Positions 27,409 to 38,258 of a stretch of DNA of 64,000 nucleotides are shown here, one piece after another. The position numbers and the translations under genes were made by a program. A model generated the notes under the pieces. It saw only the letters and a list, made by a program, of their open reading frames with translations, had not been told where the DNA came from and did no database searches. Position 1 is the first letter of the stretch. The number at the start of each line of letters is the position of its first letter. Source of the stretch: Acidobacteriota bacterium (lineage in GTDB: Bacteria; Acidobacteriota; Terriglobia; Versatilivoradales; Versatilivoraceae); assembly GCA_022826755.1 (NCBI GenBank), contig JAJDUG010000073.1, positions 1-64,000 on the forward strand. Reading direction: 5' to 3'.

Positions 27409-27508
27409 GGTGAACCCCACCCTCAACCGGTCACCGGGGAATCATCCTGCCAGGATGGCTGAGGGAGGAGCCGGTTCGACATGGAAGTCTTTGAGTGGAA
27501 TCCTGTTC

Positions 27509-28678
27509 CTACTGCATGAATTGGACGAAAACTTCGTTGGAGAACAGCCGTCCCCTGGAGGTCAGCTTCAAACGGCCTGCTTCGATTTCAATCAGGCCCC
27601 CTTGGGCCAGTTGGCTCAATTCCCGGCCGAAGCGTTCCCTCAGGTCAACCCCGAATTTTCGTCGACAGCGCCACAGGTCCAGGCCGGCATTGAGCCGCAG
27701 GCCCAGAAAGACCACCTCTTCGAGATGCCGCCTGGGAGTGATCTCGGATCGAAAGGTCGCGGCAGGCTGCCCACTCTCCAGCAGCTCGACGTAACGGACG
27801 GGGTCGCGCTCATTGCCCCAACGTTCCCCCGCCCAGTAGGAATGGGCGCCGCAACCGAAACCGATGAAGGGTTGATCGGTCCAGTACTTCAGGTTGTGGC
27901 GCGACTGGCGGCCCGGCGTGCAGAAGTTCGAGATTTCATACTGCTCCCAGCCGGCGCTTTCCAGCCAATCCACCGATTCCCGGTACCAATCGGCCACCAG
28001 GTCCTCGTCCGGCAAGGCGGCGCCGGCCAATCCCTCTCTCTTCCCCAGATGCGCATCCTCGTGGATCTCCAGCAGATACAGGGAGAGATGCTCCGGCGAG
28101 AGAACAGCCACCCGGCTCAGGTTTTCCCGCCAATCGTCCTCCGTCTGGCCCGGCAGGCCGGCAATCAGGTCGACATTCAAGTTGTCGAACCCTTTGCGGC
28201 GACACATCTCCACGGTTGAGATCGAATCCGCCACGCTGTGAGACCGGCCGACCTTCTTCAGCAGGCGATCCTGGAAAGTCTGCACCCCAAGGCTGATTCG
28301 ATTGACACCGGCGTCCCGGTAGCAGTCCAGCTTGTCGTCCGTCACGGTGCCGGGATTGACCTCCAGGGTGATCTCGGGGAAAGGAGCAAGGGAGAAGGAA
28401 TTCCGAATCCACTCCAGGGATTGCCCGATCTCCTGCCCATCCACCAGGGACGGGGTGCCGCCACCCACAAAGATGGTATCGATCACCCAATCGGCGACAC
28501 CGTTTCCCTTTGCATTCCACGTCTGCAGGAGTCCCGGCAGCGACTCCATTTCCCGCCGCAGCGCCCGGAAATAGGGCTTGATCAAACTACCGGCAAACAC
28601 TCCCGAAGCGAAATGGCAATAGCTGCACTTTGACAGGCAGAAGGGAACATGGATGTAGAGTCCTAGCCGATTCGACAT
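27509..28678 (-). CDS. hemW: HemW-like radical SAM protein (heme chaperone/HemN family)
   Basis: 389 residues. Radical SAM motif PFCLSKCSYCHFASG (CxxxCxxC), then IDTIFVGGGTPS, ITLEVNPGTV, RISLGVQTFQD and DLIAGLPGQTEDDW, and a C-terminal winged-helix-like HemN region. It lacks the N-terminal extra Cys of true HemN, so heme chaperone HemW is the better call than coproporphyrinogen oxidase. 10 bp after bshC. Confidence 0.88.
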   Translation of the reverse strand: MSNRLGLYIHVPFCLSKCSYCHFASGVFAGSLIKPYFRALRREMESLPGLLQTWNAKGNGVADWVIDTIFVGGGTPSLVDGQEIGQSLEWIRNSFSLAPFPEITLEVNPGTVTDDKLDCYRDAGVNRISLGVQTFQDRLLKKVGRSHSVADSISTVEMCRRKGFDNLNVDLIAGLPGQTEDDWRENLSRVAVLSPEHLSLYLLEIHEDAHLGKREGLAGAALPDEDLVADWYRESVDWLESAGWEQYEISNFCTPGRQSRHNLKYWTDQPFIGFGCGAHSYWAGERWGNERDPVRYVELLESGQPAATFRSEITPRRHLEEVVFLGLRLNAGLDLWRCRRKFGVDLRERFGRELSQLAQGGLIEIEAGRLKLTSRGRLFSNEVFVQFMQ

Positions 28679-28688
28679 CAGGCGATTC

Positions 28689-30314
28689 TTACAAGTAAAT
28701 CAATTTGTGGTCGGGATCGGAAAGGTCGATGGCCTCGTACAGCTCTTCCAGGAATTCCGGCCCGTAGCGCGACACAAAGTGGAAAATACTGAGTTGACGC
28801 TCCTGAAACCCGCCCGAGGGATATAGCGTCGTCAAGAGGCTGTCGACCTGCCGCGTCAGGATCTCCCGCCGGCGCGACTCGGCACTCACGAATTTGGATC
28901 GAAGGTTCTCCAATTGATATCGGATTTTCTTGCGCGCGGTCCCCAGTGCTCCGGCCAGTGTGGGATCCACTGACTTCAGGGGCTCCTCCATCTCACCCAG
29001 GCGACTGTCGATTGCACTTTCGAGCCGGTCGAACCTGGTGCCGAGCTCCTGGTTGACGGTCCCTTCCACGATCTGTTTCAGCAAGGCCTGGCTCCCTCGA
29101 AACAAATCGCAGAATTCCAGCCGGTATTTGGCCAGCAGCTTTTGCATTCTTCTTTCTATCACCGTGAAACCGGCACGCGGAACGACCGGGGGCATGACCC
29201 TCCCCAGGGCATGATAGAGCGGAGAGATCTGGGCATAGTAGGCGACCTCGGAGGGTCCGGCAACGTAGGCCAGCGTCGGAAGCAGGAAATCCTGCACAAC
29301 CGGTCTCAAGAGCACGTTGGGACTTACCTGCTCGGGAGCCCCCTCGATAAGGTCGCGGAGATCGAGCAGCAATTCGGAATTCCCCCTTAGCGAAAAACCC
29401 CCGCGGGCACCCACCACTCCCCGGCGTTTCCCGTCCAGCTCCCAAAAGAGAAAGCTCGTCCCTGCTTCCCTGCTGACTTGAGGGGAATATCCGGCACCGG
29501 CCAGTTGTCGGTTGCGGTCTCCAAGCAGCTCCTCCAGTTTCTCCCAGGCCTCGGCAACCTGTAGAAAGACCGGCCTGGCCATCTTCTTGAGGGTTGGGTC
29601 TCGCGGATCCAGCAGGATGAGTCCGTACTCGGAAAGGAGAAAGGAAACGACTTCGGCGAACGCCTCCCCAAAGGTATTTCCCTCCCGATACACCCGTTTC
29701 AATCGGGCGGCCAGTACGGGCTTGAACTCGGAATCCGGAAGGCTCTGCAGAAACTGGTCCAGGTGGCCTGCGATCGAAGGATCGAAGGCAATGGGTCCCA
29801 CCGGCAGCCGATTGCCTTCCGATTTCTGAGCGAATTGGACCGATTTCGGAGTTGAGTCCGCCGCCAGGATCCAGGTGCGACCCACTTCCTCGAGATCGTG
29901 GTCGTCGGTGGCCATCCAGAATACGGGGACCGCTTCCATACCCCGGCGTCGATAGGCCTCGGCCAGTCTGACGGCGGTCAGGGCCTTGTAAATGGTATAG
30001 GCCGGACCGGTGAACAATCCAACCTGTTGGCCGGTAACCACGGCCCGGCAGCGGTCGCCGGCCAAGCGGTCCAGGTTCTCCATGGTCTTGGCGGAAGCGC
30101 CCCAGAGCCGATTCTGGCGCTTCAGGGTGTCCACCAGGGATGCGCGATGGGCCAGGCGAGGCCCGGGGCCACCCGGTTCGGGCGTTCCCGAGAACTCACT
30201 GCCGGAAACCCCGGGAAAGAAGGACTGAACCTTCTCGGAGTGGTAGAGGTAATCCAACAGCAGGGCCGGCGTTTTCGGAATCCTTTCGAAACTCAGACCC
30301 ACCGACTTGGCCAT
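28689..30314 (-). CDS. bshC: Bacillithiol synthase BshC (cysteine ligase)
   Basis: 541 residues, typical length. The N-terminal Rossmann part has RAVVTGQQVGLFTGPAYTIY and PVFWMATDDHDLEEVGR, both hallmarks of BshC; a long coiled-coil near 430-490 (QALLKQIVEGTVNQELGTRF region) also fits. It adds cysteine to glucosaminyl-malate in the last step of bacillithiol synthesis. BshA and BshB are not in the window. Tightly placed between pyrG and hemW. Confidence 0.92.
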   Translation of the reverse strand: MAKSVGLSFERIPKTPALLLDYLYHSEKVQSFFPGVSGSEFSGTPEPGGPGPRLAHRASLVDTLKRQNRLWGASAKTMENLDRLAGDRCRAVVTGQQVGLFTGPAYTIYKALTAVRLAEAYRRRGMEAVPVFWMATDDHDLEEVGRTWILAADSTPKSVQFAQKSEGNRLPVGPIAFDPSIAGHLDQFLQSLPDSEFKPVLAARLKRVYREGNTFGEAFAEVVSFLLSEYGLILLDPRDPTLKKMARPVFLQVAEAWEKLEELLGDRNRQLAGAGYSPQVSREAGTSFLFWELDGKRRGVVGARGGFSLRGNSELLLDLRDLIEGAPEQVSPNVLLRPVVQDFLLPTLAYVAGPSEVAYYAQISPLYHALGRVMPPVVPRAGFTVIERRMQKLLAKYRLEFCDLFRGSQALLKQIVEGTVNQELGTRFDRLESAIDSRLGEMEEPLKSVDPTLAGALGTARKKIRYQLENLRSKFVSAESRRREILTRQVDSLLTTLYPSGGFQERQLSIFHFVSRYGPEFLEELYEAIDLSDPDHKLIYL

Positions 30315-30336
30315 GGTGTGTCCCGGGCAGCTCAGG

Positions 30337-32052
<1,716 letters not shown>

Positions 32053-32829
32053 TCAGTCCGCCCCGCTTCCCGGGAGCTTGCCCTGGACGGCAAGCTCATT
32101 GATTCGAACCAGGTCTTCAGGCGTGTCCACCGCCACCCCATGGTATTCGTACGGCACCACTCTTATCCGATGCCCGTTATACAGGAAACGGAGTTGCTCC
32201 AGGTCCTCCACCTCTTCCAGCCAGCAATCCGACAGATCGGGCAGGATTTCCAGGAACGCCCTGCGGTAGGCATAGATTCCCACGTGCTTGAATACGGCCG
32301 CCTCTTCCCCTTCGCCAAGCCGTTGCCGCCTCAAGTGGGGAATGCAGGACCGAGAAAAATAAAGGGCATCCCCATTGCGGTCCGTGACCACCTTGACTAC
32401 GTTGGGATCGGAGATCTCCTCAGCCTCGGCAAAACATTTCAGCGTCGAGATCATCAGGTTCGGATCAGACCGGAACGGTTGGATGACGGCTTCAATGCAA
32501 CCCGGATCGATCATTGGCTCGTCACCCTGAAGGTTGACGACCACGTCGACTTCCAGATTCCCTCCTATCTCCGCCACCCTCTCGGTTCCGGATCGGTGGG
32601 TCGCCGAAGTCATACGGACCGTGCCTCCAAAGGCCTCAACCGCGTGCACGATTCGCTCGTCATCGGTGGCCACGATGACCTCGGCAATCCCCCGAGCGGC
32701 CGAAGCCCGCTCGCAGACGTGCTGAATCATGGGTTTTCGGGCAATTTTTGCGAGGGGTTTTCCGGGAAACCGTGTGGACTGAAAACGGGCGGGTATGACG
32801 ACGACAGCCTTCAGATCATTGTTGGTCAA
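32053..32829 (-). CDS. kdsB: CMP-KDO synthetase (3-deoxy-manno-octulosonate cytidylyltransferase)
   Basis: 258 residues if started at TTG 32829. Motifs VVVIPARFQSTRFPGKPLAK, VIVATDDERIVHAVE, MTSATHRSGTERVAE and NLQGDEPMIDPGCIE define KdsB. It activates KDO for lipopolysaccharide core, so the cell should have an LPS-type outer membrane. The frame is open to a TTG at 32922, but those extra 31 residues are unlike the family and overlap a TTGATC that may be the -35, so the shorter form is preferred; no clear ribosome site is visible. Confidence 0.88.
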   Translation of the reverse strand: MTNNDLKAVVVIPARFQSTRFPGKPLAKIARKPMIQHVCERASAARGIAEVIVATDDERIVHAVEAFGGTVRMTSATHRSGTERVAEIGGNLEVDVVVNLQGDEPMIDPGCIEAVIQPFRSDPNLMISTLKCFAEAEEISDPNVVKVVTDRNGDALYFSRSCIPHLRRQRLGEGEEAAVFKHVGIYAYRRAFLEILPDLSDCWLEEVEDLEQLRFLYNGHRIRVVPYEYHGVAVDTPEDLVRINELAVQGKLPGSGAD

Positions 32830-33058
32830 AGCCTGGTCAAAGTCTGACGATGAGGGGCTCGGCCAAAACCAAGCCGTTAGAAGGATTCCCCGTATCTTTG
32901 TTGAAAATTGAGCAGAGATCAAGTCCTAAATTGGGCGGTCCCCTGCTTGAACGGATCGCCATCCGCAGGCAAATACGGCCGGCCGTGTTCGAGGCAAGCC
33001 GGTCCCCCGTCCCCGACGATGGCACGGATCATTCAGAATGAAACAGAGGTGCTTCAGA

Positions 33059-33154
33059 AGAGTGGAGAGTGGAGAGTGAAGAGTGGGGAGTGGAGAGTGA
33101 AGAGTGGGGAGTGGGGAGTGAAGAGTGGGGAGTGGGGAGTGAAGAGTGGAGAGC
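33059..33154 (+). repeat. 21-bp tandem repeat, about 4.5 units
   Basis: Purine-only-style units based on AGAGTGGGGAGTGGGGAGTG plus A repeat head to tail with a few A/G changes. Located in the 668-bp gap between kdsB and the first VWA gene, where no gene is seen. Translated, it would give repeats of SGEWGVK, but no real coding frame surrounds it. Confidence 0.8.
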
Positions 33155-33316
33155 TGCTTGATCGACACGCGAAGCATCTTGTCGGTCTCGGCGCAGTCCT
33201 TCAAGCAGGTCTGGACCCCGCCCCCCGCGACGGGGCGGATCATTCGAGAGAGAAACAGGGGACCTGGATGGCCTACCGGGAGCACGGAAAGGTTCCGGTT
33301 CCCCTCGGCGTCTCGC

Positions 33317-33366
33317 TTCGTGTGTCTTGGTAGTCCTTCTTGTGTCTTCGTGGATAACTCTTTTTT
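33317..33366 (+). repeat. Dispersed TTCGTG-rich intergenic repeat (copy 1)
   Basis: Contains CTTCGTGTGTCTTGGTAG and TCTTCGTGGATAACTCTTTT; the last 20 bases recur almost exactly at 55167-55186. Same family as the elements at 41625-41700 and 55086-55186. The rest of 32923-33497 shows only the tandem repeat and no gene. Confidence 0.6.
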
Positions 33367-33497
33367 TCGGTTGTTTCAGGCGAGCCGGACTGGGTCGTTC
33401 CGTCCTTTACTTTTCCATGGGCTTGGGGCAAACTGACACCGGGCTTCGTGTAGAAAGATTACCTACCCCAAGCCTTCATGAGCCGGAGCGGTGCTCC

Positions 33498-34475
33498 ATG
33501 AAAGGACGACGTTTTTCCGTGGCTGCTCTCTTTCGCACAACGGCCGGATTGATCGGACTTGGGCTTCTTCTCGGCGGCTCCTCATTGTGCCTGGCGCAAG
33601 GCACATTGTCGGGAGACTCGTCTTCGGATAACGGATTCTCCTCGCTGAAGATCGACGTGGATCTGGTTCTGGTCAGCGCCACCGTCACCGACCACAGCCG
33701 CCGCTTCGTTACCGGACTGGAAAAGCAGCACTTTCGCATCTTCGAAGACAAGATCGAGCAGGAGATCAGGCACTTCAGCAATGAGGATGTTCCGACCTCC
33801 ATCGGACTGCTGTTCGATGTCAGCAGCAGCATGGGGGACAAGATCGCCCGTGCCAGAGATGCGGCCGTGGCCTTCCTCAAAACCAGCAATCCGGCCGATG
33901 AGTACCTGTTGATCGCCTTCGCCGACCGGCCTTCGGTGGAGGAGAATTTCACCTCCGACATCAGCGAGATTCAAAACCGCCTGGTTCACAAGAGAGCCAA
34001 GGGATCGACGACGCTTTACGACGCCATCTATCTGGCCCTGGAAAAGATGAAGCAGGCGAACCACTCCAAGAAGGCCATCCTGCTCATTACCGACGGCGAG
34101 GACACCCGAAGCCGCTATTCCCTCGTCAACGTGCGAAACGCGGTCAAGGAAGCCGACGTGCAAATTTTCGCCATCGGCATTGTCAATTCCTACTATTCCG
34201 ACTTGGCCCGCGGCCGCTCCGGACGGGGCATTCTGGAACAGATCACCGAGATTACCGGGGGTCGGGCCTACTTCCCCAATTCCGTGTACGAGCTTGAGGA
34301 CATCTGCACCAAGATTGCCATCGAACTCAAGAACCAATACATCCTGGGCTACTCCTCTACCAACCGAGCCAAGGATGGCCGCTGGCGCAAGATCAAAGTC
34401 AAGATGAAAACGCCCAAAGGGCTCCATTCGCTATCGGTCCGGACCAAGACCGGTTACTACGGTCCCCAGGGATGA
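33498..34475 (+). CDS. Secreted VWFA-related acidobacterial protein
   Basis: 325 residues from ATG 33498 (GGAG about 9 nt before). Signal peptide RTTAGLIGLGLLLGGSSLCL, then a short beta domain with TDHSRRFVTGLEKQHFRIFE (the family's N-terminal motif), then a VWA domain with metal site LLFDVSSSMGDKI (DxSxS), Thr in GSTTLYDAIY and ITDGEDTRS. Ends KTGYYGPQG, the conserved tail of the family. Extracytoplasmic, probably binds protein partners through the MIDAS metal. First of two tandem copies; 4 bp before the next. Confidence 0.88.
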   Translation: MKGRRFSVAALFRTTAGLIGLGLLLGGSSLCLAQGTLSGDSSSDNGFSSLKIDVDLVLVSATVTDHSRRFVTGLEKQHFRIFEDKIEQEIRHFSNEDVPTSIGLLFDVSSSMGDKIARARDAAVAFLKTSNPADEYLLIAFADRPSVEENFTSDISEIQNRLVHKRAKGSTTLYDAIYLALEKMKQANHSKKAILLITDGEDTRSRYSLVNVRNAVKEADVQIFAIGIVNSYYSDLARGRSGRGILEQITEITGGRAYFPNSVYELEDICTKIAIELKNQYILGYSSTNRAKDGRWRKIKVKMKTPKGLHSLSVRTKTGYYGPQG

Positions 34476-34479
34476 TCCG

Positions 34480-35427
34480 ATGAATTCGGCCTTTGGAAGA
34501 ATCCTTCTGGCGGCGCTGCTGCTTCTGCTGGGCACTCAGATCATGGCTCAGCAGCAGACCCGGAAAGCCAGGGGCGACTTTACGCTCAAGGTGGACGTGG
34601 ATCTGAGGCTGCTCCACGTCACCGTCTTCGACTGGAAGGAACAGTTGGTAAAAGGGCTGAAACAGGAAAATTTCGAAGTCTACGAAGACAGGATTCGACA
34701 GGAGATTTCTCTCTTCAAGGTAGAGGACATCCCGGTGTCGCTGGGCCTGGTGATCGACAACAGCGGAAGTATGCGGAGCAAGCGCAACCGGGTCAATCAG
34801 GCTGCCATCACCTTTGCCAAAACCAGCAACCCGGAAGACGAGATTTTCCTGATCAACTTCAACGACCAGGTCTTCCTGGACCAGGAATTCACCCGGAACC
34901 TCGACGACCTGACGGATGCCCTGGATCATATCGATGCCCGGGGCGGCACCGCTCTCTTTGACGCCATCTACCTGGCCCTGGAGCACATTCGGGAAGGACA
35001 GGAAGAAAAGAAGGCCATACTGGTCATTACCGATGGCCAGGACCGCGACAGCCGCTACCGGTTCGATACGGTGCTGGAATTTGCCCGGGAGTCCTACGCC
35101 AGCATCTACCTGATCGGACTGTTCGACAAACTTTCGGAGCGCACCCGGAGGGTGAAAAAAGCCGCCAAGCTCCTGCAGGAGCTCTCCGTGGAAACGGGGG
35201 GAAAGTACTTCTTTCCCGAATCGGTGGACGAGGTGCATGCCATCTGCACCGAGGTGGCGCACGAAATCCGCAACCAGTACACCCTGGGCTACAAGCCCAC
35301 CAACTTGAGCCGGGACGGAACCTGGAGAGACGTCACCGTCAGAGTGCTGGGAGCTCCCAAGCCCAAGGGCAAGCGAAAGTGGATCGCCAGGACCAAGCGG
35401 GGCTACTATGCCCCTACTGAGAGCTAA
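34480..35427 (+). CDS. Secreted VWFA-related acidobacterial protein, tandem copy
   Basis: 315 residues. Short signal peptide (ILLAALLLLLGTQIMAQ), TVFDWKEQLVKGLKQENFEV, MIDAS LVIDNSGSMRSKRNR, GGTALFDAIYLALEH and ITDGQDRDSRYR; tail RTKRGYYAPTES. Same architecture as 33498-34475 but clearly diverged, so an old duplication. ATG lies 4 bp after the stop of the first copy. Its 3' end overlaps the dtd gene by 4 bp tail to tail. Confidence 0.88.
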   Translation: MNSAFGRILLAALLLLLGTQIMAQQQTRKARGDFTLKVDVDLRLLHVTVFDWKEQLVKGLKQENFEVYEDRIRQEISLFKVEDIPVSLGLVIDNSGSMRSKRNRVNQAAITFAKTSNPEDEIFLINFNDQVFLDQEFTRNLDDLTDALDHIDARGGTALFDAIYLALEHIREGQEEKKAILVITDGQDRDSRYRFDTVLEFARESYASIYLIGLFDKLSERTRRVKKAAKLLQELSVETGGKYFFPESVDEVHAICTEVAHEIRNQYTLGYKPTNLSRDGTWRDVTVRVLGAPKPKGKRKWIARTKRGYYAPTES

Positions 35428-35873
35428 AAGCTCTTGGAACTGTCCAGCAAGAGTGTCACCGGGCCGTCGTTGGTGGACCGAATCCTCATGGTTTCCCGGA
35501 AAACACCGGTCCGGACCCTGATCCGCTGCTGCCGGCAGCGTGCCACGAAGGATTGGTAGAGGCGATTGGCGGTTTCCGGGGGCGCCGCCATTGAGAACGA
35601 AGGACGCCGTCCCTTGCGGCAGTCGCCGTAGAGCGTGAACTGAGAGACGATCAAGAGGGCCCCGCCGACCTCTTTCAGAGACAGGTTCATCTTCCCGCTG
35701 TCATCCTGGAAGATCCTCAACCCCAAGACTTTGCCCACCAGGTAATCGGTGTCGGCCGGACCGTCGCCGTCCTTGACGGCAAGGTAGAGCAGCAATCCCC
35801 TGCCGATTTGTCCCACAACCTCCTCGCCGACGGTCACCGACGCTTCCAGAACTCGCTGAACCACCACACGCAT
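35424..35873 (-). CDS. dtd: D-aminoacyl-tRNA deacylase
   Basis: 149 residues from ATG 35873 (AAAAGGAG upstream; the frame above is non-family). Motifs MRVVVQRVLEASVTV, LIVSQFTLYGDCRKGRRPSF (active region) and STNDGPVTLLLDSSK with the Gly-cisPro dipeptide that excludes L-amino acids. It clears D-amino acids from mischarged tRNA. Confidence 0.93.
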   Translation of the reverse strand: MRVVVQRVLEASVTVGEEVVGQIGRGLLLYLAVKDGDGPADTDYLVGKVLGLRIFQDDSGKMNLSLKEVGGALLIVSQFTLYGDCRKGRRPSFSMAAPPETANRLYQSFVARCRQQRIRVRTGVFRETMRIRSTNDGPVTLLLDSSKSF

Positions 35874-35924
35874 CGGCCTACTCCTTTTCCCAGGGGGTAC
35901 GATAATGGAGCCCCGGCGAAATCG

Positions 35925-35953
35925 TTGACACCTTCCGGGGCCTCTTTTACTAT
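35925..35953 (+). promoter_or_regulatory. Sigma70-type promoter of the acyl-CoA mutase genes
   Basis: TTGACA (35925-35930), 17 bp, TACTAT (35948-35953). Transcription would begin near 35960, 30 bp before the ATG at 35990. It also rules out the in-frame TTG at 35963 as a likely start. Confidence 0.7.
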
Positions 35954-35989
35954 CACGCAAACTTGATCCCAGGCAAACGGGGCAACGTC

Positions 35990-37669
35990 ATGGGCAGGAC
36001 ACCGGCCGGTCAGACCCGGCAAGACAAATCGAGGCGTCGCTGGGAAGAGGAGACGCTCGCCCCTTCATGGAAGCGGTTCCCTCCGAGGTTGCCCGAGTTC
36101 ACCAGCATCTCGGGACATCCCATCCAGGCTCTCTACGGTCCCGGCGACCTGGAGGACTTCGACCCCGAACAGGAGCTGGGGTTCCCCGGAGAACCGCCCT
36201 ACACCCGGGGCATTCATCCCGGCATGTACCGCGGCCGGCTCTGGACCATGCGGCAATTCAGCGGCTTCGGTACCGCCCGAGACACCAACCGGCGCTTTCT
36301 TTACCTGCTCCAGCAGGGACAAACCGGCCTTTCGGTCGCCTTTGACCTGCCCACTCTCATGGGTCTCGACTCGGACCACCCGACAGCTTCGGGTGAGATC
36401 GGCAAGTGCGGCGTCGCCGTCGATACCCTGGCGGACATGGAAGTCCTCTTCAGGGACATCGACCTGGAAGCCATCAGCACGTCCATGACCATCAATTGCC
36501 CGGCTGCCGTCATCTGGGCCATGTTTCTGGCTCATGCCGAAAAAAGCGGCTGTAGCTGGGCCAAGCTGCGGGGCACCCTTCAGAATGACATCTTGAAGGA
36601 ATACATTGCCCAAAAGGAGTGGATCTACCCTCCCCACCCCTCCATGCGGCTGGTTACCGACACCATCGCCTTCGCAACCCAAAACGTCCCCCAGTGGAAC
36701 AGCGTCTCGATCAGCGGCTACCACATCCGAGAAGCCGGTTCCACGGCCCTGCAGGAGTTGGCCTTCACCTTGCGCGACGGCATCGAGTACGTGGAAGCAG
36801 CCATTCGGGGTGGACTGCAGGTTGACGATTTCGCGCCCCGGCTTTCCTTCTTCTTCAATGCCCACAACGATTTTTTCGAAGAAATCGCCAAGTATCGAGC
36901 CGCCCGCAAAGTGTGGTACCGGGTGATGAAAGAGCGCTTTCGCTGTAGAGACCCGCGATCCTGCGTGCTTCGATTCCATGCCCAGACGGCGGGGTGTTCC
37001 CTGACGGCTCAACAGCCCCACAACAACATCGTTCGCACCGCCATCCAGGCCTTGGCAGCCATCCTGGGCGGAACTCAGTCCCTGCACACCAACTCCATGG
37101 ATGAAACCTACGCCTTGCCCACCGAGCGGGCCGCCACCATCGCTCTCAGAAGCCAGCAGATCCTGGCCACCGAAAGCGAAGTGGCAAACACGGTCGACCC
37201 CCTGGCCGGATCCTATTTCGTCGAAAAGCTGACCCTTGAACTGGAGAAAGGCTGCTGGGACTATTTCGAGAAAATCGACGCCATGGGCGGAATGGTAGCG
37301 GCCATTGAGCGCTGCTATCCGCAGAAAGAAATTCTCGACGCCGCCTACCGCTATCAACAGTCGGTGGAACGGGGTGAGAAGGTCATTGTGGGGGTGAATC
37401 GGTTCGTCGCCGATGAGGAACAGCCGATCGACACCCTCGCCATCGAGTCCGGGGTAGCCGACAAGCAACTCGAAAGCCTCCACCGTGTCAAGAGCAGCCG
37501 CGACGGTCTGGCCGTGCAACGGTCACTGGCGGAACTGCGCCGGGCTGCCGGCACCGAACGGAACCTCATGCCTTTCCTTCTCTCCTGTGTCAAGGCCTAC
37601 GCGACCCTGGGAGAAGTCTGCGAGGAGTTGAAACAGGTGTTCGGCGCTTATGAGGAGCCGGTCTTCTAG
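35990..37669 (+). CDS. icmA: B12-dependent acyl-CoA mutase large subunit, isobutyryl-CoA mutase-like
   Basis: 559 residues, the size of stand-alone IcmA/MCM alpha chains without a B12 domain. Barrel motifs: [53 protein letters not shown] and [18 protein letters not shown]. Substrate residues: Phe90 where methylmalonyl-CoA mutase has Tyr, and Gln208 where it has the carboxylate-binding Arg. From memory, Phe80/Gln198 of Streptomyces IcmA mark isobutyryl-CoA specificity, and both positions here are offset by exactly ten. The 2-hydroxyisobutyryl type (Ile/Asp) is not matched. It would interconvert isobutyryl- and butyryl-CoA. The B12 subunit follows at 37726. Confidence 0.85.
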   Translation: MGRTPAGQTRQDKSRRRWEEETLAPSWKRFPPRLPEFTSISGHPIQALYGPGDLEDFDPEQELGFPGEPPYTRGIHPGMYRGRLWTMRQFSGFGTARDTNRRFLYLLQQGQTGLSVAFDLPTLMGLDSDHPTASGEIGKCGVAVDTLADMEVLFRDIDLEAISTSMTINCPAAVIWAMFLAHAEKSGCSWAKLRGTLQNDILKEYIAQKEWIYPPHPSMRLVTDTIAFATQNVPQWNSVSISGYHIREAGSTALQELAFTLRDGIEYVEAAIRGGLQVDDFAPRLSFFFNAHNDFFEEIAKYRAARKVWYRVMKERFRCRDPRSCVLRFHAQTAGCSLTAQQPHNNIVRTAIQALAAILGGTQSLHTNSMDETYALPTERAATIALRSQQILATESEVANTVDPLAGSYFVEKLTLELEKGCWDYFEKIDAMGGMVAAIERCYPQKEILDAAYRYQQSVERGEKVIVGVNRFVADEEQPIDTLAIESGVADKQLESLHRVKSSRDGLAVQRSLAELRRAAGTERNLMPFLLSCVKAYATLGEVCEELKQVFGAYEEPVF

Positions 37670-37725
37670 TTCGCAGCGGGTGTCGCCGGCAGGCGAGATG
37701 CAGATGTTTGAGCACAATCCCAGCC

Positions 37726-38133
37726 ATGAGTGAGAAACCCATCCGAGTCCTGGTGGCCAAGCCCGGCCTGGACGGTCACGACCGCGGCGCCAAGATCATC
37801 GCCCGGGCGCTTCGAGACGCCGGGATGGAAGTGATCTACAGCGGTCTGCGCCAGTCTCCCGAGCAGATCGTCAACGCAGCCCTGCAGGAGGACGTGAACT
37901 GCATCGGACTCTCCATTCTCTCGGGCGCCCACAATGTCATTCTTCCCCGAATCACCGAGCTGTTGCGGGAAAAGAAGCTGGACGACGTGCTGGTGGTTGC
38001 CGGAGGCATTATTCCCGATCAGGACATCCCCAAGCTGAAGGCGTGCGGAATCTCTGAAATCTTCCTGCCCGGAACCTCTACCCGGACCATCATCAAGTAC
38101 ATCCTTGAAAACACCCGGGCAGCCCCGGTTTAG
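37726..38133 (+). CDS. icmB: B12-binding small subunit of acyl-CoA mutase
   Basis: 135 residues from ATG 37726, matching IcmB-type length. Cobalamin motif [20 protein letters not shown] (DxHxxG, the His ligates cobalt), then LSILSGAH and [13 protein letters not shown] for the nucleotide tail. Pairs with the large subunit 56 bp upstream. MCM and ICM small subunits are alike here, so the specificity call rests on the large chain. No MeaB/IcmF chaperone is in the window. Confidence 0.88.
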   Translation: MSEKPIRVLVAKPGLDGHDRGAKIIARALRDAGMEVIYSGLRQSPEQIVNAALQEDVNCIGLSILSGAHNVILPRITELLREKKLDDVLVVAGGIIPDQDIPKLKACGISEIFLPGTSTRTIIKYILENTRAAPV

Positions 38134-38195
38134 AACTGCAGTGGTTAGTGCAGAACAGCAACTTTCTTCCCGGCTCCGCCATCACACCCCAGGGG

Positions 38196-38224
38196 TTGAC
38201 CCCCGGAATTCGGGTGGGTAGAAT
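38196..38224 (+). promoter_or_regulatory. Sigma70-type promoter of third VWA gene
   Basis: TTGACC (38196-38201), 17 bp, TAGAAT (38219-38224). Start of transcription near 38231; AGGAGG follows and then the ATG at 38259. Confidence 0.65.
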
Positions 38225-38258
38225 CCCGGCTATGGCGTCAGGCAGGAGGTTTCCAGCG

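Noticed and set aside
33059-33154. CRISPR array
   Set aside because: Units are contiguous tandem copies without unique spacers, and no cas gene is nearby.
36065-37519. 484-codon minus-strand frame
   Set aside because: Antisense to the acyl-CoA mutase large subunit.
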